Positions 12,301 through 22,789 of a stretch of DNA of 64,000 bases are shown here, piece by piece. The stretch is taken from the NCBI GenBank assembly GCA_027922465.2, contig BQMF02000367.1, positions 62,001 to 126,000 of the forward strand, in the 5' to 3' direction. This stretch comes from Turritopsis dohrnii (lineage: Eukaryota > Cnidaria > Hydrozoa > Anthoathecata > Oceaniidae). Position 1 is the stretch's first letter, and each line of letters opens with the position of its first letter. Made by a program: the position numbers and the translations under genes. Under the pieces are notes generated by a model, which saw nothing but the letters and a program-made list of their open reading frames with translations, was not told where the DNA came from and made no database searches.

Positions 12301-15300
12301 GGAAATACGGTAATTAACTTTGATTTTTCTATCAAAGAGAATATGCGCACATGCATGACGCCATACATACTTTTTCGGCTTTGTTTACTTTTCGTATTCA
12401 ATATTTTGCTTTTTCGTTAAAAATAAAACCAAGTAGTTTTCTTTATAATTATACACACTATCATTATTCAATCAGATAGTTTTCTACCTTTTTAACTTTT
12501 CATACATTCCAACATCTCACATTCACAATAGAATTTGATCGCTATTCAATTTTGTTTACACAAGCGATGGAAAAAGAAAAAATCTTTAAATGTGATTTTC
12601 TCTGAAAGTAATTTTAGCTTGATGACCAACATTTTAAGAGTTCCAACTCCCCTTGTGAACGAGATATAACCATGCAGTTTTTTTCATTTTGTTCAGTTGG
12701 CCTTTGCGCAAAAAAGTTTGCCAAATATTTTTAAAAGAATCAAAATTCGCCCCGTAAGGGAGAGTTGAAGTTAAAGAATCAACATTTTATAGGGTCATGA
12801 ACAAAAAGCTTTATATTTTTGGAAGTAATGAGTTTTAAAAAAAACTGTGGCAAACTTTTTTCGACAAATGATCATGGATTTCAAAAGTGCAATTTGTTTG
12901 AAAAAAAAGTGTAATCGAGGGGAGTTGGAACTTTTTAATTCAATGCGTTCTAAATTTTACTTTTTTTCTTCTAATTCCTGTCCTTTTCATTTTTAATAAA
13001 TAAAATATGGCTCATTAGACAGATAATTAAAAAAGGATTCAGAAAATATATACTTTTGATAAGAAAAAATCAACACATTTAAGTGTGCAACGAAGAGCAA
13101 AGTGTGCAACGAAGAGCAACCAAGTTGGTAGATCGCCTTAGAGATCTTACATATGAGGAACGGTTGCGCAAACTTGACCTACCAACCCTATCATATCGTA
13201 GAGAGAAAGGCGACATGATTGAGCTTTACAAGCACTTTCACGTTTACGATAAAGTTTGTCTCTCTCAAGCCTTTCGACAAAGAAAACTACCTAGAAGCCA
13301 TGCATCCCAACTGGAGTATAATTTTCCTATTGATGGGGTCAGAGGGTTACAATTTAATTCGTTCTACTATCGAGCCATCAAAATTTGGAACAATCTCCCA
13401 AAGAATGTCGTAGAAGCTCCAAGTATGAACTCGTTCAAGAACAGACTGGACAAGTACTGGGAAGATTATCCGCTTCGATTCGATCCGAATTACTAAACAA
13501 TGGGCGATTCGTAGAGGCCATCTAACTGGCCTGTGAATTTTTGTATTTCTTAAATAATAATTTCAAATTATCAGGGAAAAACTGAAATCATACTTAGGAG
13601 GGTATGGGCTATCCTCAAATTGACAAGATATAATGTAAGAACGTGTATGAGGTGGTAGACAGTCTTGGCAAAATATATTATATGGAGTTACGTTTGATTT
13701 TTACTTTCAACACTTATATATCTCCCACTTTTTTCAAGTTCTGTAAAATAAGTAGTTTTAACTGATTGGTCTTCACTGGACAAAATAAAAAAACCGCGAA
13801 AATGTTCCTCTCCATTGGACTTAGGTTTTGATAAAAGTGCCTACCGAAAACATGTACTGTTTACGATATACGATGCGATACGATACGATACGATACGATG
13901 CGATACGATCATCTAGAACATCTTCGCTACTTACCCGTAAAGTATCATACAAAAACCTTCAACAAATAATCCTGCATACAACACAGATCTAATCCCCAAT
14001 ATAGGAATCTAAAACAAAAGACAGTGTCTGTACCTAGCTTTGTGTAAAAATGCCTGAAAAGTAAATACATAAACGACATCAGAACTAAACCAAACAAATC
14101 AATCTGATAAAAAAGTCATACCAATTTTCCTATCACAGGTGACAGTACTGCAAACACCAATGGAAAAACACCAAATATGATTCCATTCAACGAACTGCTA
14201 ATGCCTTTCTTTAACGCCTACAATTAAATGGTGCCCTTTTATTTTATTTCAATTATAGCAAATGCACTAAATGTTGAAATATTTATTAAATATAAATTTG
14301 AAATATTTTTTCTATTATTCTTATTAACAGACTCATATACTTGTATTTCTTTTTTTTTGTACCATATTCATATGAACATAATCCAAATGAGGATGATTAC
14401 TGTAATAGAAAACAAGATTCGCAAAAAATGCGACTATATATTTCCCGAAAGTTGCAAACATTTAAGCAATTATTGTGTGTACATTGATAACCATGAGAAA
14501 AATGTATCGTTAAATAATTACAGTATAACTACCATCGACCTGATACTCAGGTTGAATTTAATGCCACAAAAAAACTTACTTTATGAAATGAAATTGTTCA
14601 CCGTCAAATGATAAGGTTTCTCTTAAAATTTTTTGCTGAGGAGTTAAAAAGTGACTGAGAAGTTACTATGGACACGTAGCTAAAAATTAGAAGACATAAA
14701 TGCGACTAATATTTTCCCTTCTGCATATCAACAAACTCATCAATGTGTAAGACAATTTCATCTTTATATAAGATGTATGATCTTTATTGTTGCAGAAGCT
14801 TGACAAGTTTCCTATTTATAACTCAAATAAAACTATCTTACAACATTATACAATCAAATTTGTATACAGGTTTTCTGTACAAAAGAAGAAAAGAAAATTG
14901 TTAAACCTAATTTTGATACCACAGTTTACTTTGGCGTAGACATATAAGCAAATAACTATCAAAAGTAATCAAAATCTCTACTAACAAATATTACGTGTAA
15001 CATTTCAAATTAGGACAGAATAGTTATTTTTTAAAAAAAAATGGCCTTAGAGTGCGTTTACATGAGAGCCGTAGTGACCTCAAACCAGTTTGAAATTTTT
15101 AGCTGTTTGAAATCGCCATTCTGTTTACATGAGAAATTTCGATACGGTCTTGGAGAGTTTTGTCGAGTAAAAATCAAAACAATAGATTTACTAGTTTCTA
15201 GCTCTCTATACGAGTGCGTTTTTACACGAGAGCTATACTGAACTCACACCGGTTTGGGATTTCAATACGGGTAGAAATATTTTCTATGCACGATGGAATA

Positions 15301-17069
15301 AATTTAGCACATTCTATATTTTTATTTCATGTGTCAGCAAAATTTAATTAACATGCACATGCTTGTTAACACATTTTATGATAAAACAATGAAATGTGAA
15401 AACTTTCACACCTTTCCAAGCTGTATCGAAATTTCAAACCTACTTCTTAAGTAGGTTTGAAATCATCACGGGTAAAATATTTGTACAGCCGTTATCATGT
15501 AAACATCGTTAAAGGTTTGACCAGGAACCGTAGTGAAATAATTACCCATATCAAAACTCGTAACGGGAGGATTGAAATTAGAATAACAGATTTATTTTAT
15601 TTTTATTTTGCGGTAAAAATGACCTTCATATATAAATCCCAAATGGAAAAAAAACTTTGGTAGTATATCCATAACCAAATCACTACATAGCTGAAAATAG
15701 AAGTTCGTGCTCCGTCTTGATTTAAATTACAGGCTCTCACTTGTGTTGTGTTTTGAATTACGTTCGTTGTTCGTACAGGAAAATTGACAGTACATATATT
15801 AAATTTTGCAAAATAAAATATGATATACAGTATCAAAACAGTATACGTGATCATGGAATTCATCCATAGTAAACTATGTTTCCGTTGTTGGATTAAATGA
15901 CTATAATACGTTTTAAAATATTATACGTAATAGGTTTTCTGTACTTCTTGTTGCATATACGACATCATATTTTTACTAGCTATTTTTGTATGTACTTTTT
16001 GAAACTGGTTGAACTGGTCGTTCTCCCCACATGAAAAGGGTTTCCTTTGCTTTATGGTTGGTACATCGTGCTTTCAGTTCAGTTAGTTGAGCTCTACATT
16101 ATATCAGGATGTAAAATAAAAATAAATCTTTAGCCTGGCTATTGATAATGAATTTTCACCTTTGCACTGAAACCACAGCTTCAATGGTTTGCTGTTCGAA
16201 GCATACTAATTACCAATCATCATAACAATGTTATCAACAAAAACAAAACATCATTGACATTGCATTGATACATCAATTTTTTCTGGTTTTACTCGTTCAT
16301 TCAAAAGTTTTTACAAAGCTTTTTAAGACAACACTGAACTAAAACGATTCATTTCCATCAACGTTTCATCTATTGAATCATTTTAAGAGCTAGCAGAAAA
16401 AAAACAAAAATCTTCCACTCATCTGCACTGACTGAAAAAAATGGCGTGCTGTAGACTAGCCTCTATTCTTATCTACTTGGCGGCTAGGCGAAAATTCAAT
16501 ACCAAACCGCGGCTATAAAAGTGAACGGAGAAGAAGGAGGAGGAGGAGAAGAAGGAAAATGCCGGTTTTAACATATATTTCGCCCTATGGGGAAATATAT
16601 AATAATGTCGCACTTTTGTCGTCATTTTTCATTCTTCGGCTTAAAATAGTATTAATGATTTCTAAATCAATGTTACTTTCTCAATACAGTATGAGTCTCA
16701 AAAACTGTTACGCAAAATTCAAATTGAATTTGAAACTGAAATAACTGGATCCTCCTAGCTGATTACTGTATATTGAAACCACGGTTCGGCATTATTTTCT
16801 AATGCAAAATTATTTTCAATTACATTACTCACCACTTGAGGAAAGAAAGAAGAGATCATGGAGGTTACGACTTCACCCATAAAGTACAACATCGCTGATA
16901 AGATCAACATGAGCCATTCAGTTTTAGTATACTTTCGTTCAGGTTTATCTTCAGCAGTTTCAGCCGTTTCATCATCTGATACTAAAGGAATGGCTTCACT
17001 AACTTTGCTGTACTTCCCTTTGTTATCGCCAGCTTTCAAATCATCTCCCATTATTGTTTCGTCATTCAA
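3324..17069 (-). CDS. SLC18B1-like MFS transporter, 5' eight exons; 3' end outside window
   Basis: Exons in transcript order: 17069-16833, 14217-14122, 14008-13935, 11317-11170, 10991-10923, 9855-9768, 3710-3627, 3406-3324. All have GT-AG borders and phases that close, giving 293 codons. The N terminus is acidic and cytosolic-looking (79 aa to FFPQV). TM1 is in [14 protein letters not shown]. The family blocks then follow in order: [26 protein letters not shown]; a TM4 region with [33 protein letters not shown] (the conserved G-rich TM5 block); a hydrophobic TM6; an acidic loop; and [15 protein letters not shown] (TM7). This order matches SLC18B1, a vesicular polyamine-type H+ antiporter. About 150 C-terminal residues lie left of the window. 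Exon 7 has two in-frame acceptors 9 nt apart. Introns hold many transposons. Confidence 0.85.
4298..4858. mobile_element. Foldback MITE with TGACGTCA palindromes, TTAA duplication
   Basis: The ends AATTCTTAGGCCATATTTGG and its complement enclose a largely self-complementary 561 bp. TTAA flanks both sides. The uninterrupted site can be read from the opposite arm of the host element (near 9046), where the sequence runs straight through one TTAA, so insertion and duplication are directly demonstrated. Nine exact TGACGTCA octamers, mostly paired as TGACGTCAtaaTGACGTCA, lie inside. TTAA suggests a piggyBac or Kolobok mobiliser. No coding capacity. Confidence 0.88.
6083..8761. mobile_element. 2.7-kb inner element with GTCGAGGAGGCGATCG-type subterminal repeats
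   Basis: Inverted ends begin TATAAAATTAGATCGTAG and run into arrays of a 15-20 bp unit (GTCGAGGAGGCGAYCG) at 6105-6290 and 8600-8740. The hexamer GCAAAG flanks both ends (6077-6082 and 8762-8767), consistent with a target duplication. The interior of about 2.3 kb is AT-rich, with only short frames (up to 124 aa) that resemble nothing known, so it is probably non-autonomous. Two identical 16-bp palindromes lie at 7926 and 7948. Confidence 0.75.
9130..9386 (-). mobile_element. tRNA-derived SINE (family 2) inserted in a terminal repeat
   Basis: Read on minus it starts with an A-box-like AGTGGCTTAGTGGTTACAG. The B box GGTTCAAACCC comes about 45 bp later. A hairpin-forming body follows (CCCACTCC...GGAGTGGGG), and it ends in an A-rich tail (the T run at 9130-9145). 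It interrupts the right arm of the 5.5-kb element exactly where the left arm is continuous, so the insertion is certain and younger than that element. Confidence 0.85.
9899..10745. mobile_element. Foldback element with GCCTGGTTCACACCTGG ends
   Basis: AAGCCTGGTTCACACCTGG at the left pairs with AAGTCTTGTTCAGACCTGG read from the right. Both are followed by GATTGYGRCGAT-type units. A second, shorter family member with similar ends lies at 33829-33974. A mariner-type MITE has inserted in the middle. Superfamily not assigned. Confidence 0.65.
10026..10642. mobile_element. Mariner-type foldback MITE, TA duplication
   Basis: Inverted arms of about 200 bp begin CAGTGTGTTACAAAATGTC and CTGTGTGTATCAAAATGTC (right end read inward). 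Both are flanked by TA. The centre is AT-rich and non-coding. The CAGTGTG terminus resembles that of the coding mariner at 27947-32044. It lies in the intron between transporter exons 5 and 6. Confidence 0.82.
11411..11515. mobile_element. CCCAGTGGGC foldback MITE, copy 1
   Basis: Starts CCCAGTGAGCAAAATCG and ends in AACAAATTTGCTC. The middle carries the family hallmark TTTCTATAGAAAT and the CACTGCGA motif facing inward. Located in the intron between transporter exons 3 and 4. About 12 other copies are in the window. Confidence 0.75.
11780..12310. mobile_element. Pogo-type MITE with AAGCGCCCCCCTC arrays and a relic transposase tail
   Basis: Terminal inverted repeats start CCGTATTTCCTCT and are flanked by TA. 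Next to each end is an array of TTTTAAGCGCCCCCCTC units, plus the perfect palindromes AAGCGCCCGGGCGCTT near 11882 and 11932 and at the right end. Between 12004 and 12091 a short frame reads as an acidic Glu/Asp tail ([12 protein letters not shown], then a stop, then [14 protein letters not shown]). This resembles the C terminus of pogo/Tigger transposases. I infer an internal-deletion derivative. Confidence 0.78.
13083..13496 (+). pseudogene. 3' end of a non-LTR retrotransposon reverse transcriptase ORF
   Basis: About 130 residues match the conserved segment that follows the reverse transcriptase in CR1/L2/jockey-like LINEs. Landmarks are [35 protein letters not shown], and the tail [25 protein letters not shown]. 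The frame ends naturally at 13494-13496. Everything upstream is missing: the match begins abruptly after a short tandem GTGCAACGAAGAGCAA repeat. It is therefore a 5'-truncated dead copy, the usual outcome of target-primed insertion. The exact LINE clade cannot be set from this fragment. Confidence 0.75.
13862..13913. repeat. Microsatellite (CGATA)n
   Basis: CGATACGATA units with occasional CGATG interruptions run for about 50 bp within the transporter gene, directly left of exon 3. Confidence 0.85.
14218..16832. other. First intron of the SLC18B1-like gene
   Basis: Mostly AT-rich sequence without coding signal. A repeat-rich patch at about 15043-15545 contains two direct copies of GAGTGCGTTTACATGAGAGC-like sequence (15051 and 15211). 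It also contains a palindrome centred near 15445 (TTTCAAACCTACTTCTTAAGTAGGTTTGAAA-like) and a closing ATCATGTAAAC. This looks like a decayed foldback element. The 114-127 aa open frames here show no family resemblance. Confidence 0.45.
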
Positions 17070-17542
17070 TCAATATTATTGTTACTTTATTGATACACGA
17101 TTTAGTATCAATTCGAAATCGGGACTAAATAACATAAAGAGAAAACGATCAATTCCAGACAGTTTACGAGAAATATTTGCATTCCATATAAAAAACCTTT
17201 TCGATCAATAATAAGAAACCCTGGTGAATTTCTTTCACAACATCTGCAAAAATGTCGACAGCACGAGCACTTTACCACAAGGGTAGCAGATGGTGGTGGA
17301 CCGTGAACAAAATGGGTTATATGATGTCCCACTCCTCTCCCCTGAAACTAATAGTTTCATATCATAGGTTTTGAAGTGTCACAAAGGATGCATACGAGAA
17401 ACATTCTAGTGAATCATATGACTATAGAAAAACTAACAGCAAAAAGCAACAGGATCAATAGGAACAATAGGATCAATAGGATCATGAAGTTCAAAAATGC
17501 AGTCAGTTACGACAGCAAGTCACCTGCATTTTTCTTAATTTA
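17070..17542. promoter_or_regulatory. 5' flank of the SLC18B1-like gene
   Basis: This sequence lies upstream of the minus-strand start codon. No TATA-initiator pair or upstream exon is convincing. A GGATCAATAGGAACAATA mini-repeat occurs near 17452-17484. Confidence 0.3.
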
Positions 17543-17662
17543 CCCAGTGGGCAAAATCGTCAAAAAGTCACTGCGACGGAGAGCACTTTTATTGAATGGT
17601 ATGCGTGTTTCTATAGAAATGCACTCCCTCGCAGATGTTTTTTATCAAATGCGCCGACTGGG
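17543..17662. mobile_element. CCCAGTGGGC foldback MITE, copy 2
   Basis: Opens CCCAGTGGGCAAAATCGTC and closes GCGCCGACTGGG, with AAAGTCACTGCGACGGAGAG and TTTCTATAGAAATGC inside. A good representative of the family. Confidence 0.88.
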
Positions 17663-17915
17663 TTAATGTCTTGCACAAGCTTCCAGTACGGACAAGAAAT
17701 AATTCTCAAAATCATGACCACGAAACCCTATTCCAATAATTATAGTCAGAGTCTGTTTCATGGTGAACACCCAGTATTGCTAACTTGCTCAACAAAACAT
17801 AACTTTATATCCACTTTTTTGTTTTTGACAAAAACGTAATCCACAAGCAAGACACTTGATCTGAGAGTTCAATTATATGAAATAAGTTTGAATGATAAAT
17901 AAAGAAGGCCTTTAA

Positions 17916-19510
17916 GGTGGAAGCCCCCTCAAAATTTCAAAAATTTTCGTTTTTCCAAAAATTGTGGGAAGCTTCGCAGAAATCTATTAGAAAACGAACA
18001 CTGAAAACCGCATTGAAAAAGAACACCCTGTTTTCAAGATATTGACTCTTTCCTGACACTGAGTATATTTGAAATACCTTAGCAACGCCCCTAGCAACGG
18101 GAAACTCTTGTAAAAAACTGCCAGAAAGTGACAATTTCTCCGCATTTTTCAGATAATATATCGAATTTGTTTTTCCCATGCTCTTATTAAAAGTAATAGC
18201 TCAAAACCTTTTCCAGATTATTCTCATAATGCACTGAAGTATTTGAGTCTTCCAGAGTTGGGTAAAATGGGAAAATTGAAACTAGATCGTATCAAAATGT
18301 CAACACACCGCTATTCTATAAGAAAAGAAGGTTTTACGGAAGGAGTAAACGAGAAAGTGTGAATACCTTAAATATGGATGATGGAAATGGTGTTGAAAAT
18401 TCTGTAAATATAGTGATAACATGATGACAGACCAACAATAACAAGGGACAACACCAATGTCAATATTGTGAATACACAATCAAATCATATAAATATGGAC
18501 ACTGCTTCCTTCAGAAAGGTTGAAAAACCACAAGTATTAAAAGAAAACAAACTGAATGTCTATAGAATGATAGACTTAGAGATTTTATCAAATTAATTCA
18601 ATGAATTGTTTTGCCCGAAATGTTTTGCATCAACTTTATCATTAAATGAGACCGAATGCGATAGAAAAGGATTATGCGCAAGTTTATTTTTAATTTGTTA
18701 TGATTGTGGATTTGATAAACACTTTAAAACATCTAAAGATGTGTTGAGTAGCAAGGATTGGTGTAAATATAAGAGCTACCTAAACAATGAGAACATTGAG
18801 TCACGGTCATTCAGGATTAGAGCATTTAACGACATTAATGAATATGGCGAAACCGATGACACGTAGTAATTATAAATGTGATATTGAAAATGAGATTTAT
18901 TTTTATATCAGGAGCTATCATCAAGAGCTTTTTAGACAATTTTTGCATTATTTCAGTCCACCAAACATATAAAGGTGTAAAATTTTTTGTGTATCAGACT
19001 TTTTGCTGTTTTTTCTCAATTTGCATATTTTTTGCACGCCGGAAAAAATATCTCCGCAACCGTTCAACGAAATTTCATGAAATTTTCAGGAAGTGGTCTT
19101 ACCATTATGATACACAAAATGAACAGACAACTTTTTGATACTGGTCTTAGTTTTTGAATTATGAGTCCACGAATTCATCAATTTTGACAATTTTTTCAAC
19201 ATAAAATTTCAGCAGGGCTACCGAAGCAATGGAATAAAATTTGAAAAAGTTGTCTGCTTATTTTGTAGAACCACATGTGGAGGGCCTTTGTGCAAAGTTT
19301 CAAGTCATTTAATGGTTTACCTAAGGAGAAATCTTTTCCGGGGCAAAGTAAGCAATTTTCAGTTTTTCCTTAGTTACCGGTTGCCATGGCAACTGGCTGA
19401 CATCTTTTCTTCAAAATTGAAATGGTATTTTGATTTACTGTAACATGATATATGTATGGATATATAAAAGTTGTTATTTCAAAAAAAAATTTTTTTAGGG
19501 GGCTTCCCCC
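17916..19510. mobile_element. Decayed Kolobok-like element flanked by TTAA
   Basis: Ends GGTGGAAGCCCCCTCAAAA and its near complement (GGGGGCTTCCCCC) are each flanked by TTAA (17912-17915 and 19511-19514). The interior keeps a zinc-ribbon-like coding relic at 18606-18866. TTAA plus a Cys-rich transposase N terminus fits Kolobok. A piggyBac-like or PF20700-type Mutator origin remains possible. Confidence 0.68.
18606..18866 (+). pseudogene. Relic of a Cys-rich (zinc-ribbon) transposase domain
   Basis: The 86-residue frame contains two CxxC knuckles, FCPKCFAS and ICYDCGF, with a KGLCASLFL segment between them. A FRIRAFNDINEYGE motif follows. This layout (CPxC, GlyxAxxL, CxxCG, then RxxRAxxxIGxG-like) is familiar from the N-terminal domain of Kolobok/Mutator-like transposases common in invertebrates. 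The frame stops at 18866 and no DDE domain follows, so only a fragment is left. The rest of the 1.6-kb element is AT-rich and non-coding. Confidence 0.5.
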
Positions 19511-19696
19511 TTAACGAAGAAAGCTTCTTGGATGCCAGTTCTTATGATATAATAAAATCTGCCCTGGTTCAACGCAGTTTTTCAATTTCACACCTAGGAT
19601 CCGGCTTCTAAATAAGGGTCAGCTTTTTTCATACAATCTAAAAACCGTCCAGTTGCACTATCAGATTTAAGTAAAAATAAAAAGATCCTGATACTT

Positions 19697-19802
19697 TATT
19701 ACATGAAATGTGTTAAGCATCTTGATGACGATGTGCGTTGATTTCTGATCTCGTTAATTTTTTGACCGTTAATTACTTGCTTTACACATTTCATGTAATA
19801 AG
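19697..19802. repeat. Short inverted repeat around TTATTACATGAAATGTG
   Basis: TTATTACATGAAATGTGTTAAGC and its near-perfect complement at the right lie about 60 bp apart. It resembles a tiny foldback MITE; no duplication is obvious. Confidence 0.6.
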
Positions 19803-20194
19803 GTAATTTTTTAACAAAGACAATGTACAAGGGATGATGGTGATTTTCAAATACAACCATCGACTTGGACTATATTGAATTTCGTATCTTTTCGTATTAC
19901 TGACGCAAAGTTTGGATCTTTTGGCACAGTTTTCTAAGCCTTGTCTTCCTGTCAACCGTACCTGAGGAATAAACGTGTTCCGAAAATAACTTTTCATAAT
20001 GTAGTCATTTCAAAGAGCGAAAACGTTGGTTATAAAGGAGAAGCATACTTTCATATTCTCTTAGAAATATAAAAAGAAGTCTTAAAATGGTTAAGAATTT
20101 GTACATTTGGAAAAATCGTTTCTATTCTAGTTTCCCCTCCCTCATGTTACCACATAGCTGATATTAACACGAAATTACCGTAAAAATATTAGGC

Positions 20195-20605
20195 AACCTA
20201 CGAAAGTTAACGTGGACGACAACATACAAGATATTCATCTTCAATGAATCGCAAAAGAGCAGAAACTATACACTTGGGTTAAAAAGTTTATTTATAATGC
20301 CTTTGAAGTTTGTTTTTTGAACTTTGAGAGACAGAATCATGAAGAAACCAAGGAAAATTTATCGGAAGTACTGCTACTCTCACGTCTTCGTTTTGATGAC
20401 GACTTCTACTTACTACTTTTCACGTTGTGTGTAGAACGTGCAAATCTGATCATGATATTAGTATGATTAAAAATATTTCCCAATAGTATACTGTGAAATA
20501 GACTTCCATTTTAAATCAAATCTATGGATTAAGGTGAATCTTTTGTTTGTCTCACATCGTCGTCCACGTTGCCGTCGTAGTTTCGTAAGGTCCCTATTGC
20601 CATGT
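20195..20605. repeat. Imperfect inverted repeat with GTGGACGACG arms
   Basis: CCTACGAAAGTTAACGTGGACGACAAC on the left loosely pairs with the arm ending near 20600 (GTCGTCCACGTTGCCGTCGTAGTTTCGTAAGG). This is possibly an old MITE. The intervening sequence is non-coding. Confidence 0.4.
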
Positions 20606-21009
20606 CAACAAACCGTCATATGATCTTTCGATAAAAGTCTATACTCACAATTTCAGAAAAGAATTTATTAATATTAACTTGAAGAAAATAGAAAAGAACG
20701 CAGAATGCTAAACACAGGTATAAAAGTTCTTCCTTCACGGGTTGATGTGATCACAAGTTTTTACTTTTCATTCATCAACAAATTGTTTTTCTTATGCTTA
20801 TAATAATATAACATGTCAACATTATTTTGTATAGGTATTTACATTGCTAAATAACTCTTAAGAGCAAAAACACTTTTGTGCAAACAAAATAAACTTTTTA
20901 CGTAGCTTATACTTTTAAAATGTTTTTTTTATTCAAGTGAAACAAAGATAGCCATGTATGTATGTGATCTTTAGAAAGTATAAATTTATCCCTCTCTTTC
21001 TGAAGTTAA

Positions 21010-21126
21010 CCAGTGGGCAAAGTTGTTGAAATATGTGCGAAGGAGTGCATTTCTAAAGGAATATACAAACTGTTTCTATAAAAATGTTTTTCATAGTAGT
21101 GATTTATTTACCATTTTGCCCACTAG
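21010..21126. mobile_element. CCCAGTGGGC foldback MITE, copy 3
   Basis: Opens CCAGTGGGCAAAGTTGTTG and closes TTTTGCCCACTAG, with the usual gap-size and orientation of arms. A possible orphan mariner end (CAGTGTGTTTCA after TA) lies 150 bp to the right, at 21272. Confidence 0.75.
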
Positions 21127-22457
21127 TCTGTGTTTTTTGCGCTTGTTATTCCCAGCATTGATCATTGTTTTAGTGGATTTTCCCCATAGTAAGTTTTTGT
21201 CAATTTGTCACTATTTTGCCCGTGATTCTCTTAGGTTACAGCGTGTCTGTAAAACATAATACATCATCATACAGTGTGTTTCATAATGTTGGAAACAGAA
21301 ATTTCAAAGCTGTTATTTTAAATGAATATACCGAATTTCAAAATAGTTAAAATTTTAATTACATTTTCCAAGACATTTTCCTTATTTTTCAAAATGCACT
21401 TTTTCATTTTTTCACAAAAATATGCTAGTCGAAAAAACTTGAAAATGGTTTTACTAAGTTTTATAAAGATTTTTGCGAGGAATTGGGAATACGAAGTTAT
21501 TAAATCATAATAAAAATCTAAAGATAGGTTTACACAAGGAAAAAAATTGTGCCTATTAAAAATATTTCGTGACAAACTTATCACAACACCACCAAAACGG
21601 TTGTTTCAATGAAACAAAGAGTTTATTGCCTGTTAAAAGTCTTTTTCATTGATCATTACATAGTAGTGATAGTCTTTAACATTATTTTTTTTACAAATAA
21701 CAACTTATATTTTTGGAAAGCTCGTAAATTCTTCTTTCCGACGCTATAAAAATCGTATTGTTTTGGTAAAAATTTGAAAAGTTATTTGTGTTAAAAAAAT
21801 TTATCGTTTTTACCGTCAAGTGCCAGGTCTGATCACTACTCTTGACTATCTCAAAATATTATAATTTCAAAATTCAATCATTCATAAATTCCAACAACGT
21901 AAATGTTTTAATTTTTAGAATATTATTTCGGTAATTGTTTATCACCTCCAGCTTAAAATAAATAAAACAAAGTTTAAAATGTACAGTAAACTGCATAGAC
22001 AACATTCTAAAAAATTCATCACATGTAAATTTCCTCTCTCCACTTACAATCAAACTGTATCTAAAATATTTTAAACATCAATAAAATGTGACAAAAATTA
22101 AAAGAACTCCCAGATGGAGCACAAAACAAAAACAAAAACAATAAAACCGATCATAGTTTTATTGTTAGTGTCCTTCTTTTGTATTCACCCTTTGTGTTAA
22201 AATTAGGTTTAATTGCTTTTATATGCAACGTTTCTAAAGTCAATAAAAAATAAGCATTCCTATTTGTTGCCCCCGCAGCGAGCGTAAGCGAGCGAGGAGG
22301 CATAGTAGTTTCACGAGATAGGCGAATGTCAGTTTCCGATTTTGTTCTTCATCATCTTCATCATCCTCCAACTTTCGTGTTAACGTTACACGGTGGAATA
22401 CAATTATTAGCTGACTTTGCTTTTTTTTCCCGTTTCAAAGCATGGTACTGTAAGTGG
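21127..22457. other. Non-coding AT-rich DNA
   Basis: No gene was recognised. Features are a single CAGTGTGTTTC mariner-like terminus at 21272 and a GC-rich string, CCCCCGCAGCGAGCG followed by TAAGCGAGCGAGG, near 22270. Confidence 0.4.
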
Positions 22458-22521
22458 GAGACAGAATGTTTTTTCGTATCTCTTTCCTAGAGACAGAATG
22501 TTTTTTCGTATCTCTTTCCTA
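22458..22521. repeat. Tandem duplication of a 32-bp unit
   Basis: GAGACAGAATGTTTTTTCGT plus the following TATCTCTTTCCTA occurs twice in immediate succession. Confidence 0.85.
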
Positions 22522-22789
22522 ATTTATTATTATTTATACTATGTTATTTAAGATGTTCGTTTGATAAAGTTGCTAAGACATTTTTCATATTACTTTTGTG
22601 TTATTTTAGTGCAGTGAACGACTAAGATTTTGAAGCACAGCTTGAAATCTGAAATTTTGCCAACAACATTTTATTTTTGTATATGTTTTAGCTCTAAATC
22701 TTTCATTCGATAAATTTTATTCAATGCACTGATTTTTGGCGGATCTTGCCTTAAAAAGATTTTAATTGGATATCTGTGTATGCAAAAAG

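Larger units (their letters stand above)
11605..13617. mobile_element. Element bounded by GGATAGTCCATACCCTCC inverted repeats
   Basis: TTAAGGATAGTCCATACCC at the left is complementary to GGGTATGGGCTATCC at the right. The interior is AT-rich. It contains a separate pogo-type MITE (11780-12310) and the tail of a LINE open frame (13083-13496). No transposase was identified, and the pairing is only about 25 bp, so the boundary call is moderate. Confidence 0.5.
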
